NCBI GenBank assembly: GCA_030829765.1
Contig: JAUROO010000048.1
Coordinates: forward strand, 1-14,774
Length of the DNA: 14,774 nt
Reading direction: 5' to 3'
Source: Miltoncostaeales bacterium
GTDB taxonomy: Bacteria; Actinomycetota; Thermoleophilia; Miltoncostaeales; Miltoncostaeaceae
Every line of letters begins with the position of its first letter. Position 1 is the stretch's first letter. This document shows positions 1 to 8,100 of the stretch, piece after piece. The notes below the pieces were generated by a model that was given only the letters and a program-made list of their open reading frames with translations, ran no database searches and was not told the DNA's origin. The translations under genes and the position numbers were made by a program.

Positions 1-66
1 ATCTTCCTCGACATCTTCAACGTGTTCCTGTTCTTCCTGCAGATCTTCGGCGGGGGCAGCAGGTAG
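1..66 (+). CDS. C-terminal end of a probable Bax inhibitor-1 (BI-1/YbhL) family membrane protein, partial
   Basis: Only the last 21 codons are in the window, in frame 1 and ending at TAG (64-66). The tail is strongly hydrophobic and Phe/Leu/Ile-rich, with the order I-F-L-D-I-F-N-V-F-L-F-F-L-Q-I-F-G followed by a short Gly/Ser/Arg end. Bacterial BI-1/YccA/YbhL proteins characteristically finish with a last membrane segment of the type 'LDxxNxFLxxLRxxG', and the Asp in this segment is conserved in the family. The resemblance is good, but the fragment is too short for certainty; another multi-pass membrane protein ending this way is possible. The gene lies 4 nt upstream of the decarboxylase start on the same strand, so the two may be co-transcribed. 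Confidence 0.6.
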   Translation: MFLDIFNVFLFFLQIFGGGSR

Positions 67-70
67 GACG

Positions 71-1765
71 GTGACGGGATCCGACGCCCTGCTCGACGCG
101 CTCGTCGCGCAGGGCGTCGAGGTCATCTTCGGGAATCCGGGCAGCACGGAGCTGCCCCTCATGGACTCCCTCGCGCGCCCCGGGGCACCCCGGTTCGTGC
201 TGGGCCTCACCGAGGCCGCGGTGATGGGCATGGCCGATGGCTACGCGCAGTCCACCGGCAGGCTGGGCGTGGCGCTGGTGCACGTGCAGCCGGGAATGGC
301 CAACGCCATGAGCGGAGTGCTGAACGCAGCCCGCGCGCGCGTGCCGCTGCTGGTGATCGGGGGCCAGCAGTTGTCGGCCATGCTGCCCGGCGCACCGTTC
401 CTGGGCGGCGAGATCGTCGCGATGGCGCGGCCCATCGCGCGGTTCGCCGAGGAAGTGCATGACCCCTCCGACCTCGGGGGCGTGCTCGATCGCGCGATGC
501 GCAGTGCGCTGGGGCCACCCGCAGGCCCGGCCGTCCTCTCGGTGCCGCTGGAGTCCCAGGCGGGTTCATCCCGCGCACTTCCCGCGCTGCCCCGCGCGCC
601 GCGCGCCCTGCCGCCGCCGGACGCCGACGCGGTTGCCACCACCGCCACGATGCTGGCCGGGGCACATGACCCGGTCATCCTGGTGGGTGACGCCGTGGCC
701 CATGCGCAGGCCGGGGATGCCCTCGCGCGGCTGGCCACGCGTCTTGGCGCCCCCATGTGGGGCGAGCCGTTCGGGTCGCGCGTGGCGGTCCCCACCGGAG
801 ATCCCCTGTGGGCGGGTCCGATGCCGCGGTTCGCCGCAGGAATCCGCGAGGTGCTGGGCGGCCATGACGTGGCCCTCGCCATCGGCATGCCGGTGTTCCG
901 CCTGTTCGGGTGGAGCCCAGGGCCGTCCCTGCCGCCGGGCGTGCGCCTGGTGCACGTCGATGTGGACCCCGACGAGATCGGACGGTGCCATGCCCCCGAC
1001 GTCGGGATGGTGGCCGATCCGGTCGCGGCAATTGATGCGCTGCTCGCCGCGCTCGGCCCGGCGACCCCGCGGGACGATGAGCGACGACGGCGCGCCGCGG
1101 CCGCAGTGCTCACCGCCCGCGCGAATGCGGTGGCCGCCCTGGACGCCCGCGCGGCCGCGGATGGCCCGGCCATCACCGGCGCGGCGCTCTCGCGCGCCCT
1201 CGGGCGCCGGGTGCAGACCGCGGACCTGGTGGTGGACGAGGGCATCACGTCCACGCGCGACCTGCGGACGGCGCTTGGCGACCGTGCCCCGGGCAGCGTG
1301 CTGTGGCACCGGGGCTCGGCCCTGGGGTGGGGCCTGCCCGCCGCGGTCGGGGCCTCCATCGGCGATCCCGCCCGACGGGTGGTGTGCGCGCAGGGGGATG
1401 GGTCGCTGATGTTCGGGGTGCATGCCCTCTGGACGGCCGCGCATGACCGGTGCCGGCTTGCGCTGGTGGTGGGTGACAACTGCGGCTACGAGATCCTGCG
1501 CGCGGGAATGGAGGGCCTGACCGGCGAGGTCGACGGCGGGTGGCCGGGGCTCGCCGTTGCGGACCCCGCGCTGGACATCGCCGCGATCTGCCGGGGCTTC
1601 GGGGCGAGCGCCGCCCGGGTGTCGGACCCGGCGGATCTCGATGCGGCCGTCGTGGACGTGCTCGAACGGGCCGCGCACGGCCCCGCGGTGCTCGTGGCCC
1701 GGGTGGAGGGCCGCACGCCGCCGGTGGGCGGCCCGCTGGGCCCGGCGTTCGCGCCCGCGCCCTAG
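71..1765 (+). CDS. Thiamine-diphosphate-dependent decarboxylase, benzoylformate decarboxylase-like
   Basis: This 564-residue protein has the three-domain layout of the ThDP 2-oxoacid decarboxylase/acetolactate synthase superfamily: an N-terminal pyrimidine-binding domain (about 1-165), a central domain (about 185-330) and a C-terminal ThDP/Mg domain (about 365-550). It resembles benzoylformate decarboxylase most: GNPGSTELP at 21-29, activating Glu48 in LTEAAV, and His71 before QPGMANAM. Ser25, Glu48 and His71 fit Ser26, Glu47 and His70 of the Pseudomonas enzyme. The cofactor motif is GDGS at 442-445 with the metal-binding Asn at 470. In the segment PVFRLFG (274-280) a Phe stands where I expect the second catalytic His (His281 in Pseudomonas), so the substrate may not be benzoylformate. 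The start is GTG at 71, just after a purine-rich AGGTAGGA. The stop overlaps that of the convergent gene. No aromatic-degradation genes lie nearby to name the substrate. Confidence 0.85.
   Translation: MTGSDALLDALVAQGVEVIFGNPGSTELPLMDSLARPGAPRFVLGLTEAAVMGMADGYAQSTGRLGVALVHVQPGMANAMSGVLNAARARVPLLVIGGQQLSAMLPGAPFLGGEIVAMARPIARFAEEVHDPSDLGGVLDRAMRSALGPPAGPAVLSVPLESQAGSSRALPALPRAPRALPPPDADAVATTATMLAGAHDPVILVGDAVAHAQAGDALARLATRLGAPMWGEPFGSRVAVPTGDPLWAGPMPRFAAGIREVLGGHDVALAIGMPVFRLFGWSPGPSLPPGVRLVHVDVDPDEIGRCHAPDVGMVADPVAAIDALLAALGPATPRDDERRRRAAAAVLTARANAVAALDARAAADGPAITGAALSRALGRRVQTADLVVDEGITSTRDLRTALGDRAPGSVLWHRGSALGWGLPAAVGASIGDPARRVVCAQGDGSLMFGVHALWTAAHDRCRLALVVGDNCGYEILRAGMEGLTGEVDGGWPGLAVADPALDIAAICRGFGASAARVSDPADLDAAVVDVLERAAHGPAVLVARVEGRTPPVGGPLGPAFAPAP
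1762..1765. other. Overlapping stop codons of two convergent genes (CTAG)
   Basis: The tetranucleotide CTAG holds both stop codons: TAG on the plus strand (1763-1765) for the decarboxylase and TAG on the minus strand (1764-1762) for the CapA-like gene. There is no intergenic space, so any transcription terminator for either gene must lie within the other gene's coding sequence. Confidence 0.9.
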
Positions 1766-2979
1766 GAGCGGCGGGTGATGGTGCCGTTCGCCGCGAGGCG
1801 CGCGGCCGAGCGCCCGAAGTCCTGGCGCGACAGCGTGGCGACGTCGCGCGCGCTGCTGCCCCCGGGGGACGGGATGCCATCGCCGGACAGGCGAACCGGT
1901 GCGAGGCGGCCCGACCGGAAGCGCCCGTCGGGGCCGAGCGTCAGCTGCAGCACCCCGCTCTGCCCGGCGTAGCCCGAGGTGTTGAACACCTTGTACCCCA
2001 GGAAGTTGCCAAGGCTGTAGGCGATCAGCCGGCCGTTGCGGAACTCCATCCCGCGCATCACGTGTGGGCCGTGGCCCACGAACAGATCGGCGCCGGCATC
2101 CACGACGGCGCGTGCGAGCCGGCGGGTGTCGCCCCGCGGCTCACCCAGGTACTCCTCGGCGCCGCGCGGCACGCGACGGTGCGCAGCGCCCTCGGCACCG
2201 ACATGTGCGGACACGATCACGATGGGGGCCAGGGTCGCCGCCTTTCGCACCAGCGCCACCGCGCGGGGGATGTCCCTGGCGTCCTGGCTCCAGCGGTACG
2301 GCGCCACGCCGATGACCGCGACCTTGGTGCCATCGTCCAGGCGCTGCAACGCGATGTCGCCGGGGCTGCCGGCGTGCTTCACGCCCGCCCGGTCGAGGGC
2401 GCGGTCGGTGGACCGCATTCCTGCGGCGCCCCAGTCGTTTGCGTGGTTGTTGGCCGTGGTCACCACGGTGAAGCCGGCGGCGGTGAGGTTGCGCGCGTAT
2501 GACGGCGGGCTGGCGAACGCGTAGCACGACCCCCCGGACCCGCTCCCGCACTTGGCGCTGGGGCCTGTGGCGAGCGCCTGCTCGAGGTTGCCCAGCACCA
2601 CGTCACCCCGCAGCAGCGGCTTTACGGCGGAGAACAGCCGGCGGCCACCGGCCGGCGGCAGACCGAACTCCGGCGTGCCCATCACGATGTCGCCGACCGC
2701 CGCCACGCGCACGTCGGCAGTGCCGGGGCCGGCCGCAGGGGCCGTGGTGGCCGGGGTGGTGGCCGCCTGCGCCGCGGCGCGCGGGGCGACCGCAATCGCA
2801 TCGGCGGTGACGGCCTCGGGGGCACCGCCCCGGCCCGCGGCGATCACGGCGCCGAGCCCCGCCACTGCTATCACGCACAGCACCGCGAGCACGCGGTTCT
2901 GGACGGTGCGGGTGGAGGTCCGCCGGCGCGACCGGCGGGACTGCCTGCGGCGTGGCGGTGGGCGGTCCACGGAGTCCAC
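1762..2979 (-). CDS. CapA/PGA_cap-type metallophosphoesterase-fold protein with N-terminal membrane anchor
   Basis: 405 residues from GTG at 2979. An Arg-rich cytoplasmic head (10-24) is followed by one hydrophobic segment (about 29-47), then a Thr/Ala/Pro linker (about 60-88), so the catalytic domain should sit outside the membrane. The domain carries the CapA (bacterial capsule synthesis, PF09587) signature in order: GDIVMG (96-101), NLE (131-133), NNHAND (177-182), SAHVGAE (257-263), GHGPHV (302-307) and YSLGNF (321-326). In many relatives the fourth motif reads HWG; here Trp is replaced by Val. Family members are linked to poly-gamma-glutamate or capsule export and modification, but the exact reaction is unsettled and no capsule synthase genes are near. 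A longer reading frame reaches 3153 but runs inside the upstream lipoyl-transfer gene and has no anchor at its N-terminus. GTG 2979 lies one base after that gene's TAA, suggesting translational coupling. Confidence 0.85.
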   Translation of the reverse strand: MDSVDRPPPRRRQSRRSRRRTSTRTVQNRVLAVLCVIAVAGLGAVIAAGRGGAPEAVTADAIAVAPRAAAQAATTPATTAPAAGPGTADVRVAAVGDIVMGTPEFGLPPAGGRRLFSAVKPLLRGDVVLGNLEQALATGPSAKCGSGSGGSCYAFASPPSYARNLTAAGFTVVTTANNHANDWGAAGMRSTDRALDRAGVKHAGSPGDIALQRLDDGTKVAVIGVAPYRWSQDARDIPRAVALVRKAATLAPIVIVSAHVGAEGAAHRRVPRGAEEYLGEPRGDTRRLARAVVDAGADLFVGHGPHVMRGMEFRNGRLIAYSLGNFLGYKVFNTSGYAGQSGVLQLTLGPDGRFRSGRLAPVRLSGDGIPSPGGSSARDVATLSRQDFGRSAARLAANGTITRRS

Positions 2980-2980
2980 G

Positions 2981-3736
2981 TTAGCCGCGGGTGCCCGGCA
3001 TCCTGCCGGTCGTGGGGGTGCCTGCGCGAGAGGCCGCCGCCTGCAGGGCCGCCACGAGCGCGTCCTCCACCTCGCCGCGACTGGCGCACACGCCCAGTTC
3101 CGCGATGCCCGCCGCGACGTCCGTGAGGTGCGCAGCGGCATCCGGCGCGGCACCCACCGCGCGCGCGAGCCGGTTGGCGTCGATCCTCATGGGCACGCCC
3201 GCCTGGATGATGGCCCCGGCCTGCCGCCGCACCTGCGAGAGGCCGAGCACCTTGCGACGGCCCGATACGACCTCCCACGGGGACATGCCGCCAAAGCACA
3301 GCGATGATGCGGCGCCGGCGCCGCCCCATGCCCGTGCCTCGTCCGGGGGCACCGCGCGCGCCCCGGGCACCCCCAGGGCACCGAGCGCCGTCGCCACGGC
3401 CTCGCCCACCCACCGGTAGGCCGCCACCACGTCCGTGGGCAGGAGCGGGTGACCGGTCGGGAGCACCACGTCGATCGCGATCAGGTCGTCATCCCACAGC
3501 ACAGGGCCACCGCCCGATGCACGGGGCACCACCTCGATGCCGGCGGCACGCGCGGCCTGCAGGTCGATGCCGCCCATCTGCGCGCGCCCGCAGGTGATGG
3601 CGGCAGGGGACACCCGGTGCACGACCAGCGCCGGGCAGTCGCCGTCATCCAGCAGGCGCTGGGGCAGCGCCAGGGCACCCGCCACCGGCTGGGCATCCGG
3701 CGTGACCAGCCGCCACCCGGCGGGCGGCGCGGTCAT
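2981..3736 (-). CDS. Lipoate--protein ligase A / octanoyltransferase (LplA-LipM) family protein
   Basis: 251 residues of the biotin/lipoate A/B protein ligase family (PF03099). Seen: the acyl-pocket motif RASGGG (72-77), preceded by an ITCGRAQ strand (47-53), and the active-site lysine segment GRRKVLGLSQ (159-168) with Lys162. Cys147 in the motif CFGGMSPWEV matches the position of the acyl-carrying Cys of Bacillus LipM (CF-x(2-4)-P-S-type motif). Lipoate ligase LplA activates free lipoate with ATP; LipM moves octanoate from acyl carrier protein to a carrier lysine. The Cys favours a LipM-like transferase, but I cannot separate the two activities by eye. The gene follows lpd by 2 nt and is in the same operon as a protein with two lipoyl domains, which are its probable acceptors. 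The C-terminus is Gly/Arg/Thr-rich and may be disordered. Start ATG 3736. Confidence 0.85.
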   Translation of the reverse strand: MTAPPAGWRLVTPDAQPVAGALALPQRLLDDGDCPALVVHRVSPAAITCGRAQMGGIDLQAARAAGIEVVPRASGGGPVLWDDDLIAIDVVLPTGHPLLPTDVVAAYRWVGEAVATALGALGVPGARAVPPDEARAWGGAGAASSLCFGGMSPWEVVSGRRKVLGLSQVRRQAGAIIQAGVPMRIDANRLARAVGAAPDAAAHLTDVAAGIAELGVCASRGEVEDALVAALQAAASRAGTPTTGRMPGTRG

Positions 3737-3738
3737 CC

Positions 3739-5115
3739 CTACGAGAGGTAGGGCGCCACGCCCTCGCCCTGCTGGGCAGCGTCCATCACCATCTCGCTGA
3801 TGGTGGGGTGGGCGTGGATGATCTCGCCCAGGTCGCGCATGGTGTAGCCGTCGCTGATGGCCACCCCGACCTCGTGGATCATCTCCACCGCGTGCGCGCC
3901 CATGATGGTGGCGCCCAGCAGCAGGTCGGTGTCGGCATCGGCGATGAGTTGCGCGAAGCCGTCGGCCTCGCCCTCGCCCAGCGCCTTCCCGGAGCCCGCG
4001 AATCGCGCCTGCCCCACCTTCACCGTGAGGCCCTGCTCCTCCGCGGTGTCGCGGTTGAGCCCCACCGTGGCGATCTCGGGGTGCGTGTAGATACAGGACG
4101 GCACGACGGTCCGGTCCATGGGAATGAGGTGCGGTCCGAGGATGTTCTCCGCGGCGCGCGCGCCTTCGGCGGAGGCCAGGTGCGCCAGCTGCAGCCCGCC
4201 GATGCAGTCGCCGACCGCCCAGGCCTTCGGATTGGCGGTGCGGAGGAAGTCATCCACCACCACGTGGCCGCGCTCGTTCACCTCGACCCCGGCATCCTCC
4301 AGCCCGATGCCGGCCGTCTGCGGCTTGCGGCCGATGGAGACGAGCAGCTTCGCGGCGCTCAGTTCGGTGCCGTCGTCAAGGCGGATCGTGACGCCGTCAT
4401 CGGAGTACGAGGTGACCTCCTCCAGCCGCCGGCCGAGGTGGATCTGCGCGCCATCCTTCTCCAGCGTCTTCTGGAACTGCTTGGCGGTGCGCTTGTCGAT
4501 GCCGGCCAGGATGCGGTCGAGCATCTCGACCATCGTCACCTGAACGCCGAGCGGCTGGAACAGGCTGGCGAACTCGCAGCCGATGACCCCGGCGCCCAGG
4601 ATGATCATGCTCTCCGGCACCTCGGGCATCACCAGTACGTCGTTCGAGGTGAGCACCGCGGGATGGTCCATGTCGATCCCGGGAAGGCCTGCCGGCTCGG
4701 TCCCGGTGGCCACGATGAGGTGGTCGAACTCATGCCGGGTGCCGTCCACCACCACGGCGTCCCCATCCACCACGCCCTGGCCCTTCACGACGGCGACGCC
4801 CTTGCGGTCGCAGGCCCCCTGCACGCCGCCACGCATCTTCCCGACGATGTCGTCCTTGCGGGACATCATCGCGGCGAAGTCGTACCCGACCTCCCCCACG
4901 AGGATCCCGAACTCCTTGGCCTCGCGGATCTTGCGCAGCAGGTCGCTGGCGGCCAGCAGGGCCTTGGTGGGGATGCACCCCCAGTTGAGGCAGGTGCCCC
5001 CGAGCTCCGCGCGCTCCACCAGGGTGACCTGCGCGCCCATCTGGGCGGCGCGGAGGGCCGCGACGTCGCCGCCCGGGCCCCCTCCCAGTACAACGACGCG
5101 AGGCCCGTCACTCAT
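3739..5115 (-). CDS. lpdA: Dihydrolipoamide dehydrogenase (E3 component)
   Basis: 458-residue FAD flavoprotein that reoxidises dihydrolipoyl groups and reduces NAD+, the E3 step of 2-oxoacid dehydrogenase complexes. Seen: the FAD-binding GGGPGG (11-16), the redox-active disulfide in GGTCLNWGCIPTK (Cys42 and Cys47), the second dinucleotide motif GAGVIG (174-179), the FAD motif WAVGDCIGG (299-307) and the C-terminal catalytic dyad H436-PTIS-E441, donated across the dimer. Length is normal for the family. Position 17 after GGGPGG is Asp where Tyr is common; this is not catalytic. The start is ATG 5115, overlapping the TGA of the upstream fused dehydrogenase by 4 nt (ATGA), a classic coupling arrangement. 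The same open frame continues upstream to 5805, but that part overlaps the E1 domain in another frame and is not coding. The 1:1 linkage with the dehydrogenase gene indicates a dedicated E3. Confidence 0.96.
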   Translation of the reverse strand: MSDGPRVVVLGGGPGGDVAALRAAQMGAQVTLVERAELGGTCLNWGCIPTKALLAASDLLRKIREAKEFGILVGEVGYDFAAMMSRKDDIVGKMRGGVQGACDRKGVAVVKGQGVVDGDAVVVDGTRHEFDHLIVATGTEPAGLPGIDMDHPAVLTSNDVLVMPEVPESMIILGAGVIGCEFASLFQPLGVQVTMVEMLDRILAGIDKRTAKQFQKTLEKDGAQIHLGRRLEEVTSYSDDGVTIRLDDGTELSAAKLLVSIGRKPQTAGIGLEDAGVEVNERGHVVVDDFLRTANPKAWAVGDCIGGLQLAHLASAEGARAAENILGPHLIPMDRTVVPSCIYTHPEIATVGLNRDTAEEQGLTVKVGQARFAGSGKALGEGEADGFAQLIADADTDLLLGATIMGAHAVEMIHEVGVAISDGYTMRDLGEIIHAHPTISEMVMDAAQQGEGVAPYLS

Positions 5116-8100
5116 GAGAACGTCATCTCCCTGCCCGCGAGGGCGTCCTCGAGCACGCGCGCCTGCTCGAGCTGGTGTGTCTGCGGGTAGCCCTCGCTCA
5201 CCGACGCGCGCGCGGGGCGGCCTACGTACTCGAACTCCCCGACCGGCAGAAGGCGCTCGATGCGGCGGGTCACGAACGACCACGCGCCCATGTTGCGCGG
5301 CTCCTCCTGCACCCACTGCACCGTCTCGAGGTTCGGGTAGCTCTCGTAGAGGGCCAGCAGTTCCTCGCGCGGGAACGGGTACAGCTGCTCGATGCGCCCG
5401 ATGGCGAGCTCCGGGTGGTTGGCCCGGTCCGGGTGGCCGTCGATCTCGTGGAAGATCTTGCCGGTGCACAGCAGCAGGCGGGTGACCTGTGCCGGGTCGG
5501 TCACGCGCGGGTCGGGCAGCACGGGCTCGAACCGGCCGTCGGCAAGGTCGGCCAGGCTGCTGGATGCCGCCTTTGCGCGCAGCAGGCTCTTGGGCGTGAA
5601 CACCACGAGCGGGCGGATCTCGTCCAGCAGGCCCTGGCGGCGGATGAGGTGGAAGTAGTTGGCCGCCGTGGAGCAGTTGGCGATGCGCATGTTGCCCTCG
5701 GCCGCCAGGCGCAGGAAGCGCTCGGGGCGGGCGGAGGAGTGCTCGGGGCCATTGCCCTCGTAGCCGTGGGGCAGCAGCAGCGTCAGCCGCGAGCGCACGC
5801 CCCACTTGGCCTGCCCTGCGGACAGGAACTGATCAACCATGATCTGTGCGCCATTGGCGAAGTCGCCGTACTGCGCCTCCCAGATGACCAGCGCCTCCTG
5901 CGCGGTGGTGGAGTAGCCGTACTCGAAGCCCACGCAGGCCGCTTCCGACAGCGGGCTGTTGTGGAGCTCAAACGATGCCTTCGCCCGCAGCAGGTGCTGC
6001 ATGGGGATGAACACCTCGCCCTTGCCCGCGTGGTACGACTCGCCGTCGGAGGTGTGGTGCAGCTCCAGGTGGCGCTGGGTGAAGGTGCCGCGCGCCACGT
6101 CCTGGCCGGTCAGGCGCACCGGCACGCCCTCGGTGAGCAGCGAGGCGAATGCAAGGGCCTCGGCGTGACCCCATGTGATGCCGCCGTCCTCGTCCAGCGC
6201 GGCGCGCCGGCGGTCCAGCTGCGGCGTGAGCTTGGCGTGCACGGGGAAGCCGTCGGGCGGCAGGTGCAGCTGCTCGTTCAGGCCGCGCAGCGTGGACTCG
6301 CTCACGCGCGTCTTGACCACCTGCGTCTTCGCGCGGCGCCGCTTGTCGCGGCTGGACTCCTGGTCGGAGCCCTGCTCCAGGCCCGACTGCACCCGCTTGT
6401 GCGCGGCGGACATGCGCTCCTCGGCCTCCGCGACCATCGCCGCGTAGTCGTCCTCCGAGATCACCCGGTCCTCGATGAGGCGGTTCGCGAAGATGCGCGC
6501 CACCGTGGGGTGCTCCTTGATGGTGCGGGCCATCACGGGCTGGGTGTAGGCGGGCTCGTCCAGTTCGTTGTGGCCAAGGCGGCGGTATCCGATCAGGTCG
6601 ATCAGCACGTCATGGCCGAACCGCTCGCGGAACTGCGTGGCCAGGTGCACGGCGGCGATGCAGGCATCCACGTCGTCGGCGTTCACGTGGACGATGGGCA
6701 TGTCGAAGCCCTTGGCCATGTCGCTCGCGTACCGGGTGGAGCGGCTGTCCTCGGGGTCGGTGGTGAAGCCCACCTGGTTGTTCACGATGATGTGGATGGT
6801 GCCGCCGGTGGAGTAGCCGGTCAGCCCCTGCAGGTTCAGCGTCTCGGCCACCACGCCCTGGCCCGGGAAGGCGGCGTCCCCGTGGATGAGCAGCGCGACC
6901 GCGCGGTTGGGGTCGTGTTCGGCGATGGGGTTGGCCCGGATCGTCTGCGTGGCGCGCACGCCGCCCTCGGCCACCGCATTCACCTGCTCGAGGTGACTGG
7001 GGTTGGCGTCCAGGAAGACGTGCACCGACTTGCCCGCGCGCGAGCGGAAGGTGCCCTCGGCCCCCAGGTGATACTTCACGTCGCCGGCGGCGGCGTAGGG
7101 CTCGCCGTCGGCGTGGTCCTCGCCGTCGTCGGTGTGCTCCACCTGCCCCTCGAACTCCGCCAGGATCGACTCCGGCGGCCGGCCGAGCGTGTGCATGATG
7201 CTGGCCAGGCGACCTCGGTGGGCCATGCCGATGTGCACCTTGGGCACGCCGGCCTCTGAGACCCGCTGCACCACCTCGTCCATCATCGGGATGAGCGCGT
7301 CGCAGCCCTCGAGCGAGAAGGTCTTCTGGCCCAGGTACGTGCGCCGCAGGAAGCGCTCGAACACCTCCACCGAGATCAGCCGCTCCAGCGCGGCGCGGCG
7401 CTCGTCGCGCGGAAGCCGCGCACGCACCTGGCCGGACTCGATGAACTCGCGCAGCCACTGCCGCTGGTCGTGGTTGGAGATGTGCTCGATCTCGTAGGCG
7501 ATCGTGCCGCAGTAGGTGTCCTTCAGCGCGGGATAGGCCTCGGAGAAGGTGGCCCCGGGCACGGCGACCCCCAGCAGGGATGCGGGCACCAGTTTCATCT
7601 GCTCGGGCGTGAGACCCACCCACGCGGGGTCCAGCGACGGGTCGCCGGGCGGCTCGGACCCCAGGGGGTCGAGGTGCGCGGCCAGGTGGCCGTAGGTGCG
7701 GAAGGCGCGGAGCAGCGACATGGCACCGGCGATGGCCGTGAGGGTTTCCTCGTCGGCGCTCGCGGCCACCGGCGCCGGGCCGGCGTCGGGGGCGGCGGCC
7801 TGTGGGGTGAAGTCCAGCGGCGGCGCAGCGGGCAGGCCGAGGGCCGCGCGGATCTCGTCGTAGAACCCGTGGTCGCCCGCGATCAGGCCTGCCAGGTCGC
7901 GCAGGAAGGCGCCGCTCTCGGCGCCCTGGATGACCCGGTGGTCGTACGTGGAGGTGACCGTCATCACCTTCGACACGCCCCACACCTTCAGCAGGTCGCC
8001 GGGCACGCCCTCCATGCCCGGGGGCCACGTGATGCCGCCAGTGGCCACGATGGTGCCCTGTCCGGTCATCAGGCGCGGCACCGATGCGTTGGTGCCGAAG

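Noticed and set aside
241..1678. Long minus-strand frames opposite the ThDP decarboxylase
   Set aside because: Compositionally skewed translations without motifs; the plus strand shows a full enzyme.
71..1765. Acetolactate synthase large subunit (ilvB) as identity of the ThDP enzyme
   Set aside because: GNPGSTELP, His71 context and PVFR segment are benzoylformate decarboxylase-like; no small regulatory subunit gene follows.
2980..3153. N-terminal extension of the CapA-like gene
   Set aside because: Runs inside the lipoyl-transfer gene and would bury the membrane anchor; GTG 2979 directly after the upstream stop is a better start.
3808..5190. Long plus-strand open frame opposite lpd (460 codons)
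   Set aside because: Low-complexity His/Arg/Gly/Val-rich translation typical of antisense frames in GC-rich genes; the opposite strand encodes a complete lpd.
5116..5805. N-terminal extension of lpd to an upstream start
   Set aside because: Lies within the E1 coding region in another frame, Arg/Pro-rich and without homology; the ATGA overlap at 5112-5115 gives the normal start just before the FAD motif.
5175..7259. Long plus-strand open frame opposite the E1 domain (694 codons)
   Set aside because: Antisense shadow of the fused dehydrogenase; no recognisable domain and no start signal.
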